From Desulfobulbaceae bacterium (lineage in GTDB: Bacteria; Desulfobacterota; Desulfobulbia; Desulfobulbales; SURF-16), in NCBI GenBank assembly GCA_024637145.1, contig JAGXFQ010000037.1, forward strand, positions 1 to 64,000: DNA of 64,000 nucleotides, given 5' to 3'. Below the pieces are notes generated by a model, which made no database searches, had not been told where the DNA came from, and saw only the letters and a program-made list of their open reading frames with translations. Position 1 is the stretch's first letter, and every line of letters starts with the position of its first letter. Both the position numbers and the translations under genes were made by a program. Shown piece after piece: positions 45,673 to 55,783 of this stretch.

Positions 45673-45909
45673 ATGAATATTGCCGGAGTTGTCCTGCAAG
45701 CCAGGCCCACGGATCTTGCGACGGTGCAGGCACAGCTTGCGACCATGGCCGGTGTTGAGGTCCACGGCATTCATGAGAATGGCCGCCTGGTGGTAACCGT
45801 TGTTGAGGAGGGCTACCGGGAGACCAGTGACATTGTGCTGCGTCTTCATCAGGTGCCGGGGGTTTTGAATGCCTCTCTCGTCTATCAGCATAGCGAAGAT
45901 ATTGGCTAA
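45673..45909 (+). CDS. napD: NapD, Tat-signal chaperone for NapA
   Basis: NapD, a 78-residue cytoplasmic chaperone that binds the twin-arginine signal of NapA and delays export until the cofactor is inserted. The ferredoxin-like fold segment [20 protein letters not shown]...[20 protein letters not shown] is typical of the family, as is the small size. ATG at 45673 follows GGGAGGCG; the longer frame beginning at 45487 is not used. It is followed 10 bp later by napA. Confidence 0.9.
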   Translation: MNIAGVVLQARPTDLATVQAQLATMAGVEVHGIHENGRLVVTVVEEGYRETSDIVLRLHQVPGVLNASLVYQHSEDIG

Positions 45910-45919
45910 GGAGAAAATC

Positions 45920-48430
45920 ATGAAGTTATCCAGACGTACATTTATCAAGAGTAATGCCGTGGCTGCCACGGCGCTGGCCGCCGGCATATCCCTGCCTGAG
46001 GCGGAGGCCCTGGCCCAGGAAGGCGATCTCAATATCCGTTGGGACAAGGCCCCCTGTCGTTTCTGCGGCACGGGCTGCTCGGTGCTGGTTGGTACCAAGG
46101 AGGGTCGGGTGGTGGCCACCCAGGGTGACCCTGATGCCCCCGTTAACCGCGGTCTTAACTGCATCAAGGGCTATTTTCTCTCCAAGATCATGTATGGCAA
46201 GGATCGCCTGCAGACCCCTTTGCTCCGCAAGAAAAACGGTAAATATGACAAGGAGGGCGATTTCACGGCGGTGAGCTGGGACGAGGCCCTGGACACCATG
46301 GCCGCCAAATTCAAGGAGGCCCTTAAGAAAAAGGGCCCCAGCTCGGTGGGTATGTTCGGCTCGGGCCAGTGGACGGTCTTTGAGGGCTATGCCGCCTCCA
46401 AGCTGATGAAGGCGGGTCTGCGCACCAATAATCTTGATCCCAATGCCCGCCACTGCATGGCCTCGGCCGTGGCCGGCTTTATGCGGACCTTCGGCTCTGA
46501 CGAGCCCATGGGCTGCTATGACGATTTGGAGTATGCCGATGGTTTTGTGCTCTGGGGCGCCAATATGTCGGAGATGCACCCCATTCTCTGGTCCCGGCTC
46601 ACGGATCGGCGTCTCACCGCCCCCCATGTCAAGGTGGCGGTGCTCTCCACCTTTGAGAACAGGAATTTTGAACTGGCTGACCTGGGTATGGTCTTCAAGC
46701 CCCAGACCGATCTGGTTATCCTCAACTTTATCGCCAACTACATCATTGAAAACAACGCGGTGAATAGCGATTTTGTCGGTAAACATGTGCGTTTTAAAAA
46801 GGGGAATACGGATATCGGCTACGGCCTCCGGCCCGAGGATGAACGGGAGAGCAAGGCGGTCAATGCCACCAAGGCAGGGGGCAGTGTTGATATCACCTTT
46901 GCGGAGTATAAAAAATTTGTTGCCGACTATACCCTGGACAAGACCCAGGAGATGACCGGCGTGCCCAAGGAGCAGCTGCTGGAACTGGCCGAGATGTACG
47001 CCGATCCCAAGCGTAAGATCGTCTCCTACTGGACCATGGGTTTCAACCAGCATACCCGCGGCACCTGGGCCAATAACCTCGTCTATAACATCCATCTGTT
47101 GACCGGCAAGATCTCGGAACCCGGCAACGGCCCTTTCTCCCTCACCGGCCAGCCCTCTGCCTGCGGCACGGCCCGGGAGGTGGGCACCTTTGCCCATCGT
47201 CTTCCTGCCGATCTGGTGGTGACGAAGGAGGGCCACCGAGATTTCGCAGAACAGATCTGGCAGTTGCCCAAGGGCACCATCTCCGGCCAGGTGGGGTACC
47301 ACGCCGTGCTCCAGAACCGCATGCTCAAGGATGGCAAGCTCAATGCCTACTGGGTCATGTGCAACAACAACGTCCAGGCCGCCGCCAATCTTAATGAGGA
47401 GACCCTGCCCGGCTATCGAAACCCGGAAAATTTCATTGTGGTTTCCGATCCCTATCCCACGGTAACCGCCATGGCTGCTGATCTTATCCTGCCCACGGCC
47501 ATGTGGGTGGAAAAGGAGGGGGCCTATGGCAATGCCGAACGCCGCACTCAGTTCTGGCGGCAGCAGGTGGAGGCTCCGGAAGGGGCCAAGAGCGATCTCT
47601 GGCAGATGGTGGAGTTTGCCAAACGGTTCAAGGTGGAGGAGGTGTGGCCGGCAGAGCTTATTGCCGGCAAGCCCGAATATCGCGGCAAGACACTTTATGA
47701 TATCCTCTATGCCAACGGTCAGGTCAATAAATACCCCACGCAGAAGGTGGTGGACGGCGCCGGCAATGAGTATCAAAATAGTGAAATGGCCCATTTCGGC
47801 TTCTACCTCCAGAAGGGACTCTTTGAGGAGTACCGCCTCTTTGGTCTGCAGGGACCGAAGAAGGGCCATGAACTGGGGGCCTTTGATGATTATCACAAGG
47901 CCCGCGGTCTGCGCTGGCCGATAATCGACGGCAAGGAAACCCTGTGGCGTTACCGGGAGGGCTATGACCCCCATGTGGCCAAGGGCAGCGGCCTGCAGTT
48001 TTACGGCCATAAGGACAACAAGGCCCATATCTTTGCCCTGCCCTATGAGCCGCCGGCCGAGTCCCCGGACCAGGAGTATGATCTCTGGCTCTGTACCGGC
48101 CGTGTTCTGGAGCATTGGCATTCCGGCTCCATGACCCAGCGGGTGCCTGAGCTCTACAGGGCCGTCCCCCATGCCGTGCTCTTCATGCATCCGGAGGACG
48201 CCAAAGAGCGTGGCCTGCGCCGGGGCATGCCGGTGAAGATTGCCTCGCGGCGCGGCGAGGTCACCGCCAGTGTCGAGACCAGGGGCCGCAACAAGATGCC
48301 CCGGGGCATGGTCTTTCTGCCCTGGTTTGATGCCCGGCGTTTGGCGAATAAGCTGATTTTGGACGCCACCTGTCCCATTTCCAAGGAGACGGATTATAAG
48401 AAATGTGCCGTCAGGGTGGAACGGGCTTAG
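45920..48430 (+). CDS. napA: periplasmic nitrate reductase catalytic subunit NapA
   Basis: NapA, the Mo-bis-MGD and [4Fe-4S] catalytic subunit, reduces nitrate to nitrite in the periplasm. The 836-residue protein starts with a Tat signal ([10 protein letters not shown], hydrophobic to ~30). The cluster ligands are CRFCGTGC (Cys46, 49, 53) and a Cys in NRGLNCIKG. The molybdenum-ligand Cys is in [10 protein letters not shown] near residue 179, and [23 protein letters not shown] follows. C-terminal [24 protein letters not shown] is the pterin-binding domain. ATG at 45920 follows TAAGGAG. It is second in napDAGHBC. Confidence 0.96.
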   Translation: MKLSRRTFIKSNAVAATALAAGISLPEAEALAQEGDLNIRWDKAPCRFCGTGCSVLVGTKEGRVVATQGDPDAPVNRGLNCIKGYFLSKIMYGKDRLQTPLLRKKNGKYDKEGDFTAVSWDEALDTMAAKFKEALKKKGPSSVGMFGSGQWTVFEGYAASKLMKAGLRTNNLDPNARHCMASAVAGFMRTFGSDEPMGCYDDLEYADGFVLWGANMSEMHPILWSRLTDRRLTAPHVKVAVLSTFENRNFELADLGMVFKPQTDLVILNFIANYIIENNAVNSDFVGKHVRFKKGNTDIGYGLRPEDERESKAVNATKAGGSVDITFAEYKKFVADYTLDKTQEMTGVPKEQLLELAEMYADPKRKIVSYWTMGFNQHTRGTWANNLVYNIHLLTGKISEPGNGPFSLTGQPSACGTAREVGTFAHRLPADLVVTKEGHRDFAEQIWQLPKGTISGQVGYHAVLQNRMLKDGKLNAYWVMCNNNVQAAANLNEETLPGYRNPENFIVVSDPYPTVTAMAADLILPTAMWVEKEGAYGNAERRTQFWRQQVEAPEGAKSDLWQMVEFAKRFKVEEVWPAELIAGKPEYRGKTLYDILYANGQVNKYPTQKVVDGAGNEYQNSEMAHFGFYLQKGLFEEYRLFGLQGPKKGHELGAFDDYHKARGLRWPIIDGKETLWRYREGYDPHVAKGSGLQFYGHKDNKAHIFALPYEPPAESPDQEYDLWLCTGRVLEHWHSGSMTQRVPELYRAVPHAVLFMHPEDAKERGLRRGMPVKIASRRGEVTASVETRGRNKMPRGMVFLPWFDARRLANKLILDATCPISKETDYKKCAVRVERA

Positions 48431-48444
48431 GCCGGGGGCGTGGT

Positions 48445-49227
48445 GTGGGAAAGAAGAGTAAAGGCATAAAGGAAACCAGCCGTCGCCAGTTTCTGGCGGA
48501 TGGGACCAAGGCCGCCTGCGGTGCGGCCCTGCTGGGCGTTGCTGCCGGTTTCGGGGCCAGGCAGGCCGGGGCCTCGTCCCAGGTCTTTGTCCGGCCTCCG
48601 GGGGCGGGCCTGGAGAGCGAGTTTCTCTCCTCCTGCCTGCGCTGCGGCCAATGCCTCCGGGCCTGTCCCTATGACACCCTGCAGATGGCGGGGCTTTTCA
48701 GCCCTGTGGCCACCGGTACCCCCTTTTTTCAACCCCGGCAGGTGCCCTGCGAGATGTGTGAGGATCTGCCCTGTGTCCGGGCCTGTCCCAGCGGGGCCCT
48801 GGACCCTGAGCTCACGGATGTCACCCAGGCCCGCATGGGCCTGGCCGTGCTCATTGATCAGGAGACCTGCCTTAACTATCTGGGCCTGCGTTGCGGTGTC
48901 TGTTACCGTTCCTGCCCCCAGATTGACAAGGCCTTGACCCTGGAGGCCCAGCATAACCAGAGGAGCGGCAAACATACCCTTTTTCTGCCCAAGGTCCATT
49001 CCGAGCATTGTACGGGCTGTGGCAAGTGCGAAAGATCCTGTGTCTTGGAGACATCGGCCATCAAGGTGCTGCCCCTGGACCTGGCCAAGGGTGCCCTGGG
49101 CCACCATTATCGTCTGGGCTGGGAGGAGAAGGCCAGAAAGGGGAGAAGCCTCATCCCGGAAGCCCTGGATCTGCCCGACCGTCTGCCGGAATTTACGCCC
49201 CCCTTCGGGCCGGAGGGTACACCATGA
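48445..49227 (+). CDS. napG: NapG, iron-sulfur quinol dehydrogenase component
   Basis: NapG, a periplasmic protein with four [4Fe-4S] clusters that with NapH passes electrons from the quinol pool toward NapA. The Tat motif [21 protein letters not shown] lies at ~12-32. Cluster motifs: [52 protein letters not shown] and [16 protein letters not shown] start at GTG 48445 ([16 protein letters not shown]), after a G-rich ribosome binding site and just past napA; the frame upstream lies within napA. About 260 residues. Its stop overlaps the napH start (ATGA). Confidence 0.92.
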   Translation: MGKKSKGIKETSRRQFLADGTKAACGAALLGVAAGFGARQAGASSQVFVRPPGAGLESEFLSSCLRCGQCLRACPYDTLQMAGLFSPVATGTPFFQPRQVPCEMCEDLPCVRACPSGALDPELTDVTQARMGLAVLIDQETCLNYLGLRCGVCYRSCPQIDKALTLEAQHNQRSGKHTLFLPKVHSEHCTGCGKCERSCVLETSAIKVLPLDLAKGALGHHYRLGWEEKARKGRSLIPEALDLPDRLPEFTPPFGPEGTP

Positions 49228-50039
49228 AATGGCTCATCCTGCGGCGAAGCAGTCAGCTCATGGTCCTGGGTTTTTTTCTCCTGGGGCCCTTGGCCGGCAT
49301 CTGGCTGATATCCGGGAGTCTTTCTGCTTCCCTGACCCTGGATCTCCTGCCGCTTACCGATCCCCTGGTCTTTCTGCAGACCCTTTTCAGCGGCCATAAA
49401 CCGGCGGCCCCGGCCTTGATAGGGGTCCTTGTGGTTATTATTTTCTACGGGCTGGTGGGGGGGCGGGTCTTTTGTTCCTGGGTCTGCCCCGTCAATATCA
49501 TTGCCGATTCCACGGCCTGGCTGCGTGACAGGATCGGCATCAGAGGGGTTCTTTTTTTTTCAAACAGCAGTCGCTACTGGTTGCTGGCCATGGTGGGCGG
49601 CCTGGCCCTGGTTTTTCAGTCAGCCCTCTGGGAGATGATCAATCCGGTAACCATTTTCCCCAGGGCCATTATTTTTGGGCTCTCCAGCGCCCTAGTGGTG
49701 GCTGCCGCCCTCTTTTTTTTCGATCTGCTGCTGGGTAAGAGGGGCTGGTGCCAGATCTGCCCCACCGGGGCCTTTTACAGCCTGCTTGGCTATCTGAGCC
49801 CGCTCAAGGTGATTGCCGGCAACAGAGAAAGATGTGATCAGTGTCAGGCCTGTTACCGGGTCTGCCCTGAACCCCAGGTCCTTCATGAACCCTTGCGGGT
49901 GGAGGGCTCCTCCCCGGTGATTCGTTCCGGGCAATGTACCAATTGTGGGCGCTGCATCGATGTCTGTCCCCAGTCGGTATTTAAATTTGGCAACAGATTC
50001 TCACCAGAGAATAAAGGCAAGGCAATAAAGAACGCCTGA
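49224..50039 (+). CDS. napH: NapH, membrane quinol dehydrogenase component
   Basis: NapH, an inner-membrane iron-sulfur protein that works with NapG in quinol oxidation. The 271-residue product has four hydrophobic segments, the [19 protein letters not shown] motif in the loop (~87-105), [16 protein letters not shown], and two C-terminal [4Fe-4S] motifs, [14 protein letters not shown] and [19 protein letters not shown] 49224 overlaps the napG stop; the longer frame from 49008 lies in napG. Together GH add a second quinol route beside NapC. Confidence 0.93.
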   Translation: MKWLILRRSSQLMVLGFFLLGPLAGIWLISGSLSASLTLDLLPLTDPLVFLQTLFSGHKPAAPALIGVLVVIIFYGLVGGRVFCSWVCPVNIIADSTAWLRDRIGIRGVLFFSNSSRYWLLAMVGGLALVFQSALWEMINPVTIFPRAIIFGLSSALVVAAALFFFDLLLGKRGWCQICPTGAFYSLLGYLSPLKVIAGNRERCDQCQACYRVCPEPQVLHEPLRVEGSSPVIRSGQCTNCGRCIDVCPQSVFKFGNRFSPENKGKAIKNA

Positions 50040-50086
50040 TAAGGATGCGTCGGCTGCTGCTGACCGAAGGAAGAGGAGTTGATAAA

Positions 50087-50530
50087 ATGAAGAAACATAC
50101 AGCGAAAGGAGTGGTAAGCCTGCTGGCGCTGGCTGCCATGGCCTTGCCTGTCCAGGCCGAGGAACTGAAATCTCTGAGGGGCAACCGTGATCTTGACGCC
50201 GGCTCTGAACCGCCGGAAATTAACCGGCTGATAGCTGATGACCGGCCCATTCCCCGTAATTATGTGCAACAGCCTCCCCTCATTCCCCATAAGACAGAGG
50301 GCTACCGCATTGATCGCAACTATAATAAATGTCTGAGCTGCCATAGCTGGGCCAATTATAAGCAGGCCCGGGCCACCAAGATTCCGCCCACCCATTTTGT
50401 TGGCAGGGAGGGCAAGGAGCTGGCCAACGTCTCTGCCGCCAGATATTTCTGTACCCAGTGCCATGTACCCCAGACAGATACCCGGCCCCTTGTGGAAAAC
50501 GAGTTTGAGCCCGTTAAGGCCTTGAAATAA
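50087..50530 (+). CDS. napB: NapB, dihaem cytochrome c subunit
   Basis: NapB, the small periplasmic dihaem cytochrome that delivers electrons to NapA. The 147-residue product has a Sec signal peptide (MKKHTAKGVVSLLALAAMALPVQA) and two haem motifs, CLSCH (~82-86) and CTQCH (~124-128). DDRPIPRNYVQQPPLIPH and IDRNYNKCLSCHSW are family signatures. ATG at 50087 follows AGAGGAG; an earlier in-frame ATG lies upstream of it. Order napH-napB-napC with short gaps. Confidence 0.94.
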   Translation: MKKHTAKGVVSLLALAAMALPVQAEELKSLRGNRDLDAGSEPPEINRLIADDRPIPRNYVQQPPLIPHKTEGYRIDRNYNKCLSCHSWANYKQARATKIPPTHFVGREGKELANVSAARYFCTQCHVPQTDTRPLVENEFEPVKALK

Positions 50531-50567
50531 GATATTAAGACGAAGAGTTTAAGTCGGGAGTTGTCAC

Positions 50568-51137
50568 ATGGTCGCAGCAACTAATAAAAAATATTTCAGG
50601 TGGGGGGTTTTTCTCTTTGGCGGGGTGGCAGGCATGCTCTTACTTGCCCTCTTTCTGGGCGAACTCCATTATTCGGCCACTGAGAAATTCTGCATCTCCT
50701 GTCATGAGATGGAGGCCAACGTCTATATGGAGTACAAGGAGACCGCCCATTATATAAATAAGTCCGGTGTGCGGGCCACCTGCACTGATTGCCATCTCTC
50801 GCAGAATTTAATAGAGAAGGTGGGACGCAAGGTCAAGGCCGCCCGGGAAGTATTTCACCATTTCAAGGGCACCATCAATACCCGGGAGAAATTTCTCGAC
50901 AAAAGGCTGGTGTTGGCGGAAAGTGTGTGGGCCGAGATGAGGGCCAATGATTCACGGGAGTGTCGCACCTGTCATTCGGCCGCCAATATGGATTATACCA
51001 AACAGTCACGACGGGCCATGGAGCAACATATCAGGGGCGATGATGAAAAGAAAACCTGCATTGAGTGCCATAAGGGCATTGCGCACCGGCTCCCGAATAT
51101 GCAGACCATTGATCCCTCGGCGGTGCTTGGGAACTGA
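50568..51137 (+). CDS. napC: NapC/NrfH-family tetrahaem cytochrome
   Basis: A 189-residue NapC/NirT/NrfH-type quinol dehydrogenase with one N-terminal anchor (~12-32) and four CxxCH motifs: CISCHEM, CTDCHLS, CRTCHSA and CIECHKG. It takes electrons from menaquinol to periplasmic acceptors. The short length is typical of NapC/NrfH-type proteins. It is last in napDAGHBC and probably serves NapB/NapA, though NrfH-like roles cannot be excluded. Start ATG at 50568 is the first in frame. A strong terminator follows. Confidence 0.92.
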   Translation: MVAATNKKYFRWGVFLFGGVAGMLLLALFLGELHYSATEKFCISCHEMEANVYMEYKETAHYINKSGVRATCTDCHLSQNLIEKVGRKVKAAREVFHHFKGTINTREKFLDKRLVLAESVWAEMRANDSRECRTCHSAANMDYTKQSRRAMEQHIRGDDEKKTCIECHKGIAHRLPNMQTIDPSAVLGN

Positions 51138-51163
51138 TAACGGCGTTGTCTCTGCCACCCCCC

Positions 51164-51209
51164 AAATACCCCTCCCCTCTGGCATCAGAGGCGAGGGGTA
51201 TTTTTTTTT
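51164..51209 (+). terminator. terminator at the end of the nap operon
   Basis: AAATACCCCTC, CCTCTG and their complements around GCAT form a long stem followed by nine T residues, 26 bp after napC. Confidence 0.92.
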
Positions 51210-51503
51210 GGAAACGGTCTCTTTGCAAGCCGCCGGGATCAACCATAGCGCTTCATTACAATCTTTCTTTGCCAGGGCTTTTCCCGGAAGAGGATTTTGC
51301 CAAAAAAGCGACCGCAGCCATAGACCATTGGCAGGGGCCAAAAGGCAGAGAGGCCTTTCCTGGCCGGCTCATATCTGGTATGCCTCTCCATCTGCCAGGG
51401 CATGGCCGGGCCTTTTTCTGGCAATAACCTGATAATGAAGGAGAAAATCCGGCGCTGTTTTGCTGCTTTGGCGCTCAACAAAGAAAATGGAGATGAAGGA
51501 GGG

Positions 51504-51947
51504 ATGATGTTTGCACATGATACCACCCAGGCGGACCTGGCTGCTTTTATTGCCGGCTGGCAGCAAGATGACCTCGGCACCAGAGACGCCTTTATTCATC
51601 TGGGCGAGCTGCTTTTAAAAAAGGAACATTCCCTGGTTTCCTTTCAGGCCCGTCCGGGCATAACTTATTCCCTGCGGGGCCATATCGCTGCGGCTCAGCA
51701 GGAGGAAGGGCCTCTCTACGCCATGATTGATGTCATTGATGACGATCCCGGCCAGCGTTGGCTCTCAATCTGTTTCTATGGGGAGAGGATATCCGACCCG
51801 GAGGAGCGGGGCGATTTTGTGCCCGGCGGTCTGCTGGGCCAGGATGCGCTCTGTTTCGACTATGATGGCCACGATGAGGAGCTTCTGGGCTATATTACCC
51901 GGCGCATTGCTGAGGCGTACCACGCCACGCAGGACCTGGTCATCTGA
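51504..51947 (+). CDS. hypothetical cytoplasmic protein
   Basis: I do not recognise this ~147-residue protein. It begins MMFAHDTTQADLAAFIAGWQ, contains the middle segment ITYSLRGHI and an acidic stretch YAMIDVIDDDPGQRWLSICF, and ends near GYITRRIAEAYHATQDLVI. The two sub-domains look like a small alpha/beta fold. No signal peptide, membrane segment or metal motif. I chose ATG 51504/51507 for the AAGGAGGG just upstream; an ATG at 51435 gives a longer, less convincing N-terminus. It follows the nap terminator by about 295 bp, in which I see no other gene, and is not part of that operon. Confidence 0.6.
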   Translation: MMFAHDTTQADLAAFIAGWQQDDLGTRDAFIHLGELLLKKEHSLVSFQARPGITYSLRGHIAAAQQEEGPLYAMIDVIDDDPGQRWLSICFYGERISDPEERGDFVPGGLLGQDALCFDYDGHDEELLGYITRRIAEAYHATQDLVI

Positions 51948-52254
51948 AGCAAAGAGGGGGTATGTCAGCCAGATGCTAGGCCGCCTTCTCGCCAGCCTCC
52001 ATGACCGCGACAGGTACATGGTTGACAGCACGGTGACCCCCGAGATAGCTTTGTAAAAGGCGTGGGGGTCAGATGAGGGTGTGCCGGGCAGGGAGAAGAG
52101 AGGAGTCGTCATTCTCCAAGAAGGGGAAACAATAATTGGCTGATCAGGAAGATACATGCCGGACGTCTGAAAAGTCCGTGGCGGCGCGGCAACTGTCTTT
52201 GCTCAGGGGCAGCAATGTCCTTTTGCGTGCCGCTGTTATCCAAGGAGATAGGTG
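51948..52254. other. intergenic region before the porin gene
   Basis: About 305 bp. It contains TTGACA at 52022-52027, which may be a -35 box though the -10 is unclear, and an inverted repeat TGACCCCC (52034-52041) / GGGGGTCA (52064-52071). No gene is supported. Confidence 0.45.
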
Positions 52255-53568
52255 ATGAACAAGATCTGTAAAGCCATGGGCGTAGCCTTGCTGGCTCTGG
52301 TGACCCTGCCGGTGTCCGGATCTGCCGGCGAAGGAGAGAGTGCATCCCTTCGTGGTCAGATAAAGGCCCTGAATGCGAAGGTGGCGGAGCTGGAGGCGAT
52401 GGAGGAGCGCCTTGCTGAACTGGAAAGCATGATAAGCGGTGAACTGGAGCAGCAGCCGGTCATCCGGGCGGAAGTCGACCAGGAGGGCGAGGATTATTTC
52501 GATATCGGCGGGGCCTTGCGCTTCAATTATATGTACAAGGATTGGGATAGCAAGACCCAAGACAGAGGCGGGGATTTTGATATCGATACCTTCCGCTTCA
52601 ATGTGGATGGTTCTTTCAAGGACGTGCTGATCTCCGCCGAATATCGCTTTTACGGGGACGACGGCAGTAACTACAATTTCCTCCACCATGGCTGGATCGG
52701 CTATGACTTCAGCGAGAGCGTGCAGGCCCAGCTTGGCGTGACCCAGGTGCCCTTTGGCATCCTCCCCTACGCCTCCCACAATTTTTTCTTTCAGCTCCCC
52801 TATTATGTGGGTCTGGAGGATGATTATGACGCCGGCCTCAAGCTTGTCTATGACCGGGCGCCCTGGAATCTCCAGCTCGCCTTTTTTAAGAGTTCCGAGT
52901 ATGGGGCGGCCAACAGCGAGCGCTACTCATATGACGTGGTCCATGCCGAGTATGACGGCGACGAGTATCGTAATGAGGAGAGCAACCAGCTCAATGTCCG
53001 GCTGGCCTACGCCCTTGACCATGGCCAAGGGCGCGGCAGCACGGAACTGGGTTTTTCCGGTGAGGTGGGCCAGCTCTACAACAGCACCACAGAGAAGAAC
53101 GGCAGCCGGGTGGCCGGGGCGGTGCATCTCAACACCACCCTTGATCGCTGGAATCTGATGGTGGAGGCCCTCCGCTATCAATATAATCAGGACAATCCCG
53201 CCGGCCTTGATGACGGTCTTGTGGTCATGGGCGCCTATGACGCCCCCTATAAGGTGGCAAGGGCCGGCAATATCTACATGGCCGGGCTCAGTTACAGCCT
53301 GCCGGTCCATTGGGGGCCCATTACCGACCTCACCTTTTATGATGATTATTCCTTCCTGGACAAGGATGAAAACGACTACCAGGATTCCCAGCAGAATGTG
53401 CTGGGCGTGGCCATAACCGCGGGGCCGGTCTATACCTATATTGATTTTGCCATGGGCAAAAATCATCCCTGGCTCGGTCCGGGTTGGACCGACTCCCTGG
53501 CCGGAGGCGATGGCGCGGATGATGCGTGGCACAGCCGCTTTAACATCAATTTCGGTTACTATTTTTAG
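52255..53568 (+). CDS. outer-membrane porin with N-terminal coiled coil
   Basis: A 437-residue protein with a signal peptide (~1-24), a short coiled-coil segment LRGQIKALNAKVAELEAMEERLAELESM (~31-58), which may anchor or trimerise, and a beta-barrel-like remainder with alternating aromatic and polar residues that ends NINFGYYF, with a C-terminal Phe as in outer-membrane proteins. Homology is to putative porins seen near respiratory clusters. GTG at 52252 and ATG at 52255 are adjacent; ATG follows AAGGAG with better spacing. Its place after nap suggests anion or nitrate entry, but this is inference. Confidence 0.8.
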   Translation: MNKICKAMGVALLALVTLPVSGSAGEGESASLRGQIKALNAKVAELEAMEERLAELESMISGELEQQPVIRAEVDQEGEDYFDIGGALRFNYMYKDWDSKTQDRGGDFDIDTFRFNVDGSFKDVLISAEYRFYGDDGSNYNFLHHGWIGYDFSESVQAQLGVTQVPFGILPYASHNFFFQLPYYVGLEDDYDAGLKLVYDRAPWNLQLAFFKSSEYGAANSERYSYDVVHAEYDGDEYRNEESNQLNVRLAYALDHGQGRGSTELGFSGEVGQLYNSTTEKNGSRVAGAVHLNTTLDRWNLMVEALRYQYNQDNPAGLDDGLVVMGAYDAPYKVARAGNIYMAGLSYSLPVHWGPITDLTFYDDYSFLDKDENDYQDSQQNVLGVAITAGPVYTYIDFAMGKNHPWLGPGWTDSLAGGDGADDAWHSRFNINFGYYF

Positions 53569-53651
53569 GCCCTTTCTTGAGAAGGGCTCCAAAACCCTCT
53601 TTGGCCATGACACCTGGTGGCTGGGCAGCAGCAGACCCAAAAGAAGAGGCT

Positions 53652-53702
53652 GGGCCATAAAAAACCCTGCGGCAGATCCTGCCGCAGGGTTTTTTATGGC
53701 CC
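53652..53702. terminator. long bidirectional terminator between the porin and htpG
   Basis: GGGCCATAAAAAACCCTGCG continuing to 53674 pairs perfectly with 53680-53702 around GATCC, a 23-bp stem flanked by runs of A and T. It terminates both convergent genes. Confidence 0.93.
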
Positions 53703-53720
53703 GTAATGAGGGGGGCGCCT

Positions 53721-55586
53721 TTATTTCAGGGCCCGCTCCAGGATCTTGTAGTTGCGCTCTACCATGGAGCGGGGTTCGCTGAGCAGACCGGCCTGGATCA
53801 GGGCGTTGTCGTAGATCTGTTCAACAACGTTTTTGGCAAACTCCTCATCCTTGACCCGCATTTCAGCCAGCCCCTTGATCAGGGAGTGGCTGGTGTTGAT
53901 CTCCAGGGTCTTGGAGCTGATCTGGTGCTCCTGGTTGGTGGCCTTGAGGATCCTCTCCATGGAGCTGGTGAAGATACTGTCCGGATTGACGATGATGGCC
54001 GGGCTGCCCACCAGCCGTTTGGAGGCCACCACCTCCTTGACCTGGTCGCCCAAGGTCTCCTTCATCCACTTGAGCAGGCTGGTGGCCACCGTGGATTCCA
54101 GCTCTTCCGGTTTTTCAGCCGCCTCTGCCTTCTCCTCTTCGGCGTCTTTGGGCAGGTCAATATCGGCCCGGTCCGCGGATACCAGCTTTTTGGAGTCAAA
54201 CTCCCCCAGATGACTGAAGACAAAATCATCAATGGGCTCCATGGTGTAGATCACCTCAATATCATTCTTTTTAAAGGCCTCCAGGTAGGGTCCCGCCTCA
54301 ATGGCTTCCCGGCTGGGACCGTTGACGTAATAGATCTCTTTCTGCTCTTCCTTCATCCTTGCCACATAGTCGCTGAGGGCGATCTGCTGACCTGGTTCTG
54401 ATTTGGAGGATTCAAAGCGCAGAAGTCTGGCCAGGGCCTCTCTGTGCATGAAATCGCTGGTGGCGCCCTCTTTGAGGAAGATGCCAAAGGTCTTCCAGAT
54501 CTTTTCGTAGGTCGCGGGTTCTTTTTCAGCCAGCTCGGTCAGGTGTTTCAGAAAGCGGCTGGTGATGATCTTGTTGAGCTTGACCACCAGGGCACTGTCC
54601 TGCAGGGCCTGGCGCGAGATGTTCAGGGGCAGGTCTTCGCTGTCCACCACGCCTTTGACAAAGCGCAGCCATTCGGGCAGGATAGCTGCGCTATCTTGTT
54701 CAATAAGGATTTTCTGGCAGTAGAGGCTGACCCCCGGATCCATGCGACCAAAGCCCAGAGTCTCCAGGTTTTCCTGGGGTACGAAGAGCAGGGCCTTGAT
54801 GGCCAGAGGGGCATCAGCGGCAAAGTGCAGGGTGGTTACGGGTTCGTCCATGGCATTGGCGATGAACTTGTAAAACTCATTATACTCTGCCGCTTTGATA
54901 TCCTGCTTGGATTTGGCCCACAGGGCCTGGACCGTATTGACGGTTTCACCGGCCACCTTGATGGGAAAGGGCACAAAGTTGGAGTATTGTTTGATGATGC
55001 GCTTTATCATCTGCTCAGAGGCATAATCGTAGCTCTCCTCGTTGAGGTCGATGATGATCTTGGTGCCGCGATGGAGTCCGGGGCAGGATGTTAAGGTGTA
55101 GCTGCCGGCTCCCTCGGAGGCCCATTCGCAGCCTTCGGCATCGACACGGTAGGAACGGGACTGGACCCGGACCTTGTTGGCCACCATAAAGGCGGCATAA
55201 AAGCCGACCCCGAACTGACCGATGAGGCTGACATCCTTTTTGGCGGCCTCGGCCAGGCCGGAGAAGAAATTTTTGGAGCCGGAATGGGCAATGGTGCCCA
55301 GGTTCTGTTCTAATTCCGCCCGGGTCATGCCGATGCCTGAATCCGTAATGGTCAGGGTATGTTCTTTGTCATCAAAGCTGATGGCGATGGCCAGGGGGGC
55401 ATCCTGGTCAAAGACCTCGTCTTCCATAAGCTGCTGGTGCCGGAATTTTTCCAGGGCATCGGCGGCATTGGAGATCAGCTCCCTGAGAAAAATATCCCGT
55501 TCGGTATAGAGGGAGTGGATAACAATATCTAGCAGCTGTTTGACTTCAGCCTGGAACTCTTTGGTTTCACTTTTTACATCTGTCAT
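53721..55586 (-). CDS. htpG: chaperone HtpG (Hsp90 family)
   Basis: HtpG, the bacterial Hsp90, remodels client proteins using ATP. The 621-residue length is normal. The N-terminal ATPase site shows FLRELISNAADALEKFR, ITDSGIGMTRAELEQNLGTIAHSGSKNF and GQFGVGFYAAFMVANKVRV; the middle domain follows and the C-terminal dimerisation domain ends in EPRSMVERNYKILERALK. ATG at 55586; a TTGACA promoter is 90 bp upstream. Convergent with the porin. Confidence 0.97.
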   Translation of the reverse strand: MTDVKSETKEFQAEVKQLLDIVIHSLYTERDIFLRELISNAADALEKFRHQQLMEDEVFDQDAPLAIAISFDDKEHTLTITDSGIGMTRAELEQNLGTIAHSGSKNFFSGLAEAAKKDVSLIGQFGVGFYAAFMVANKVRVQSRSYRVDAEGCEWASEGAGSYTLTSCPGLHRGTKIIIDLNEESYDYASEQMIKRIIKQYSNFVPFPIKVAGETVNTVQALWAKSKQDIKAAEYNEFYKFIANAMDEPVTTLHFAADAPLAIKALLFVPQENLETLGFGRMDPGVSLYCQKILIEQDSAAILPEWLRFVKGVVDSEDLPLNISRQALQDSALVVKLNKIITSRFLKHLTELAEKEPATYEKIWKTFGIFLKEGATSDFMHREALARLLRFESSKSEPGQQIALSDYVARMKEEQKEIYYVNGPSREAIEAGPYLEAFKKNDIEVIYTMEPIDDFVFSHLGEFDSKKLVSADRADIDLPKDAEEEKAEAAEKPEELESTVATSLLKWMKETLGDQVKEVVASKRLVGSPAIIVNPDSIFTSSMERILKATNQEHQISSKTLEINTSHSLIKGLAEMRVKDEEFAKNVVEQIYDNALIQAGLLSEPRSMVERNYKILERALK

Positions 55587-55649
55587 GATACGACCCTTGC
55601 CTTGTCTGGTGTTTGTAATAAGAGGGGGTTGACCGGTAAAACGAAATAA

Positions 55650-55677
55650 AATTTAAGCATCAATTTCTGGGTGTCAA
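55650..55677 (-). promoter_or_regulatory. promoter of htpG
   Basis: On the minus strand TTGACA (55677-55672), 16-nt spacer, TAAATT (55655-55650). Consistent with sigma-70; no sigma-32 -10 box is seen. Confidence 0.5.
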
Positions 55678-55699
55678 GCCGCAATGGTGAGAGATATTA

Positions 55700-55728
55700 T
55701 TGACATTTAACCAGATTCCTCAGATACT
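55700..55728 (+). promoter_or_regulatory. promoter of the lone receiver gene
   Basis: TTGACA (55700-55705), 17-nt spacer, GATACT (55723-55728), about 55 bp before the start codon. Confidence 0.6.
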
Positions 55729-55783
55729 TTGAACTGGTGAAACCAGTGCAGGTCACAGGAAATGGTAGGAGGAATTGAAATCC

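Noticed and set aside
52181..52202. Possible sigma-54 promoter before the porin (CGGCAACTGTCTTTGCT)
   Set aside because: GG and GC are 11 nt apart, not 10, and the rest of the match is weak.
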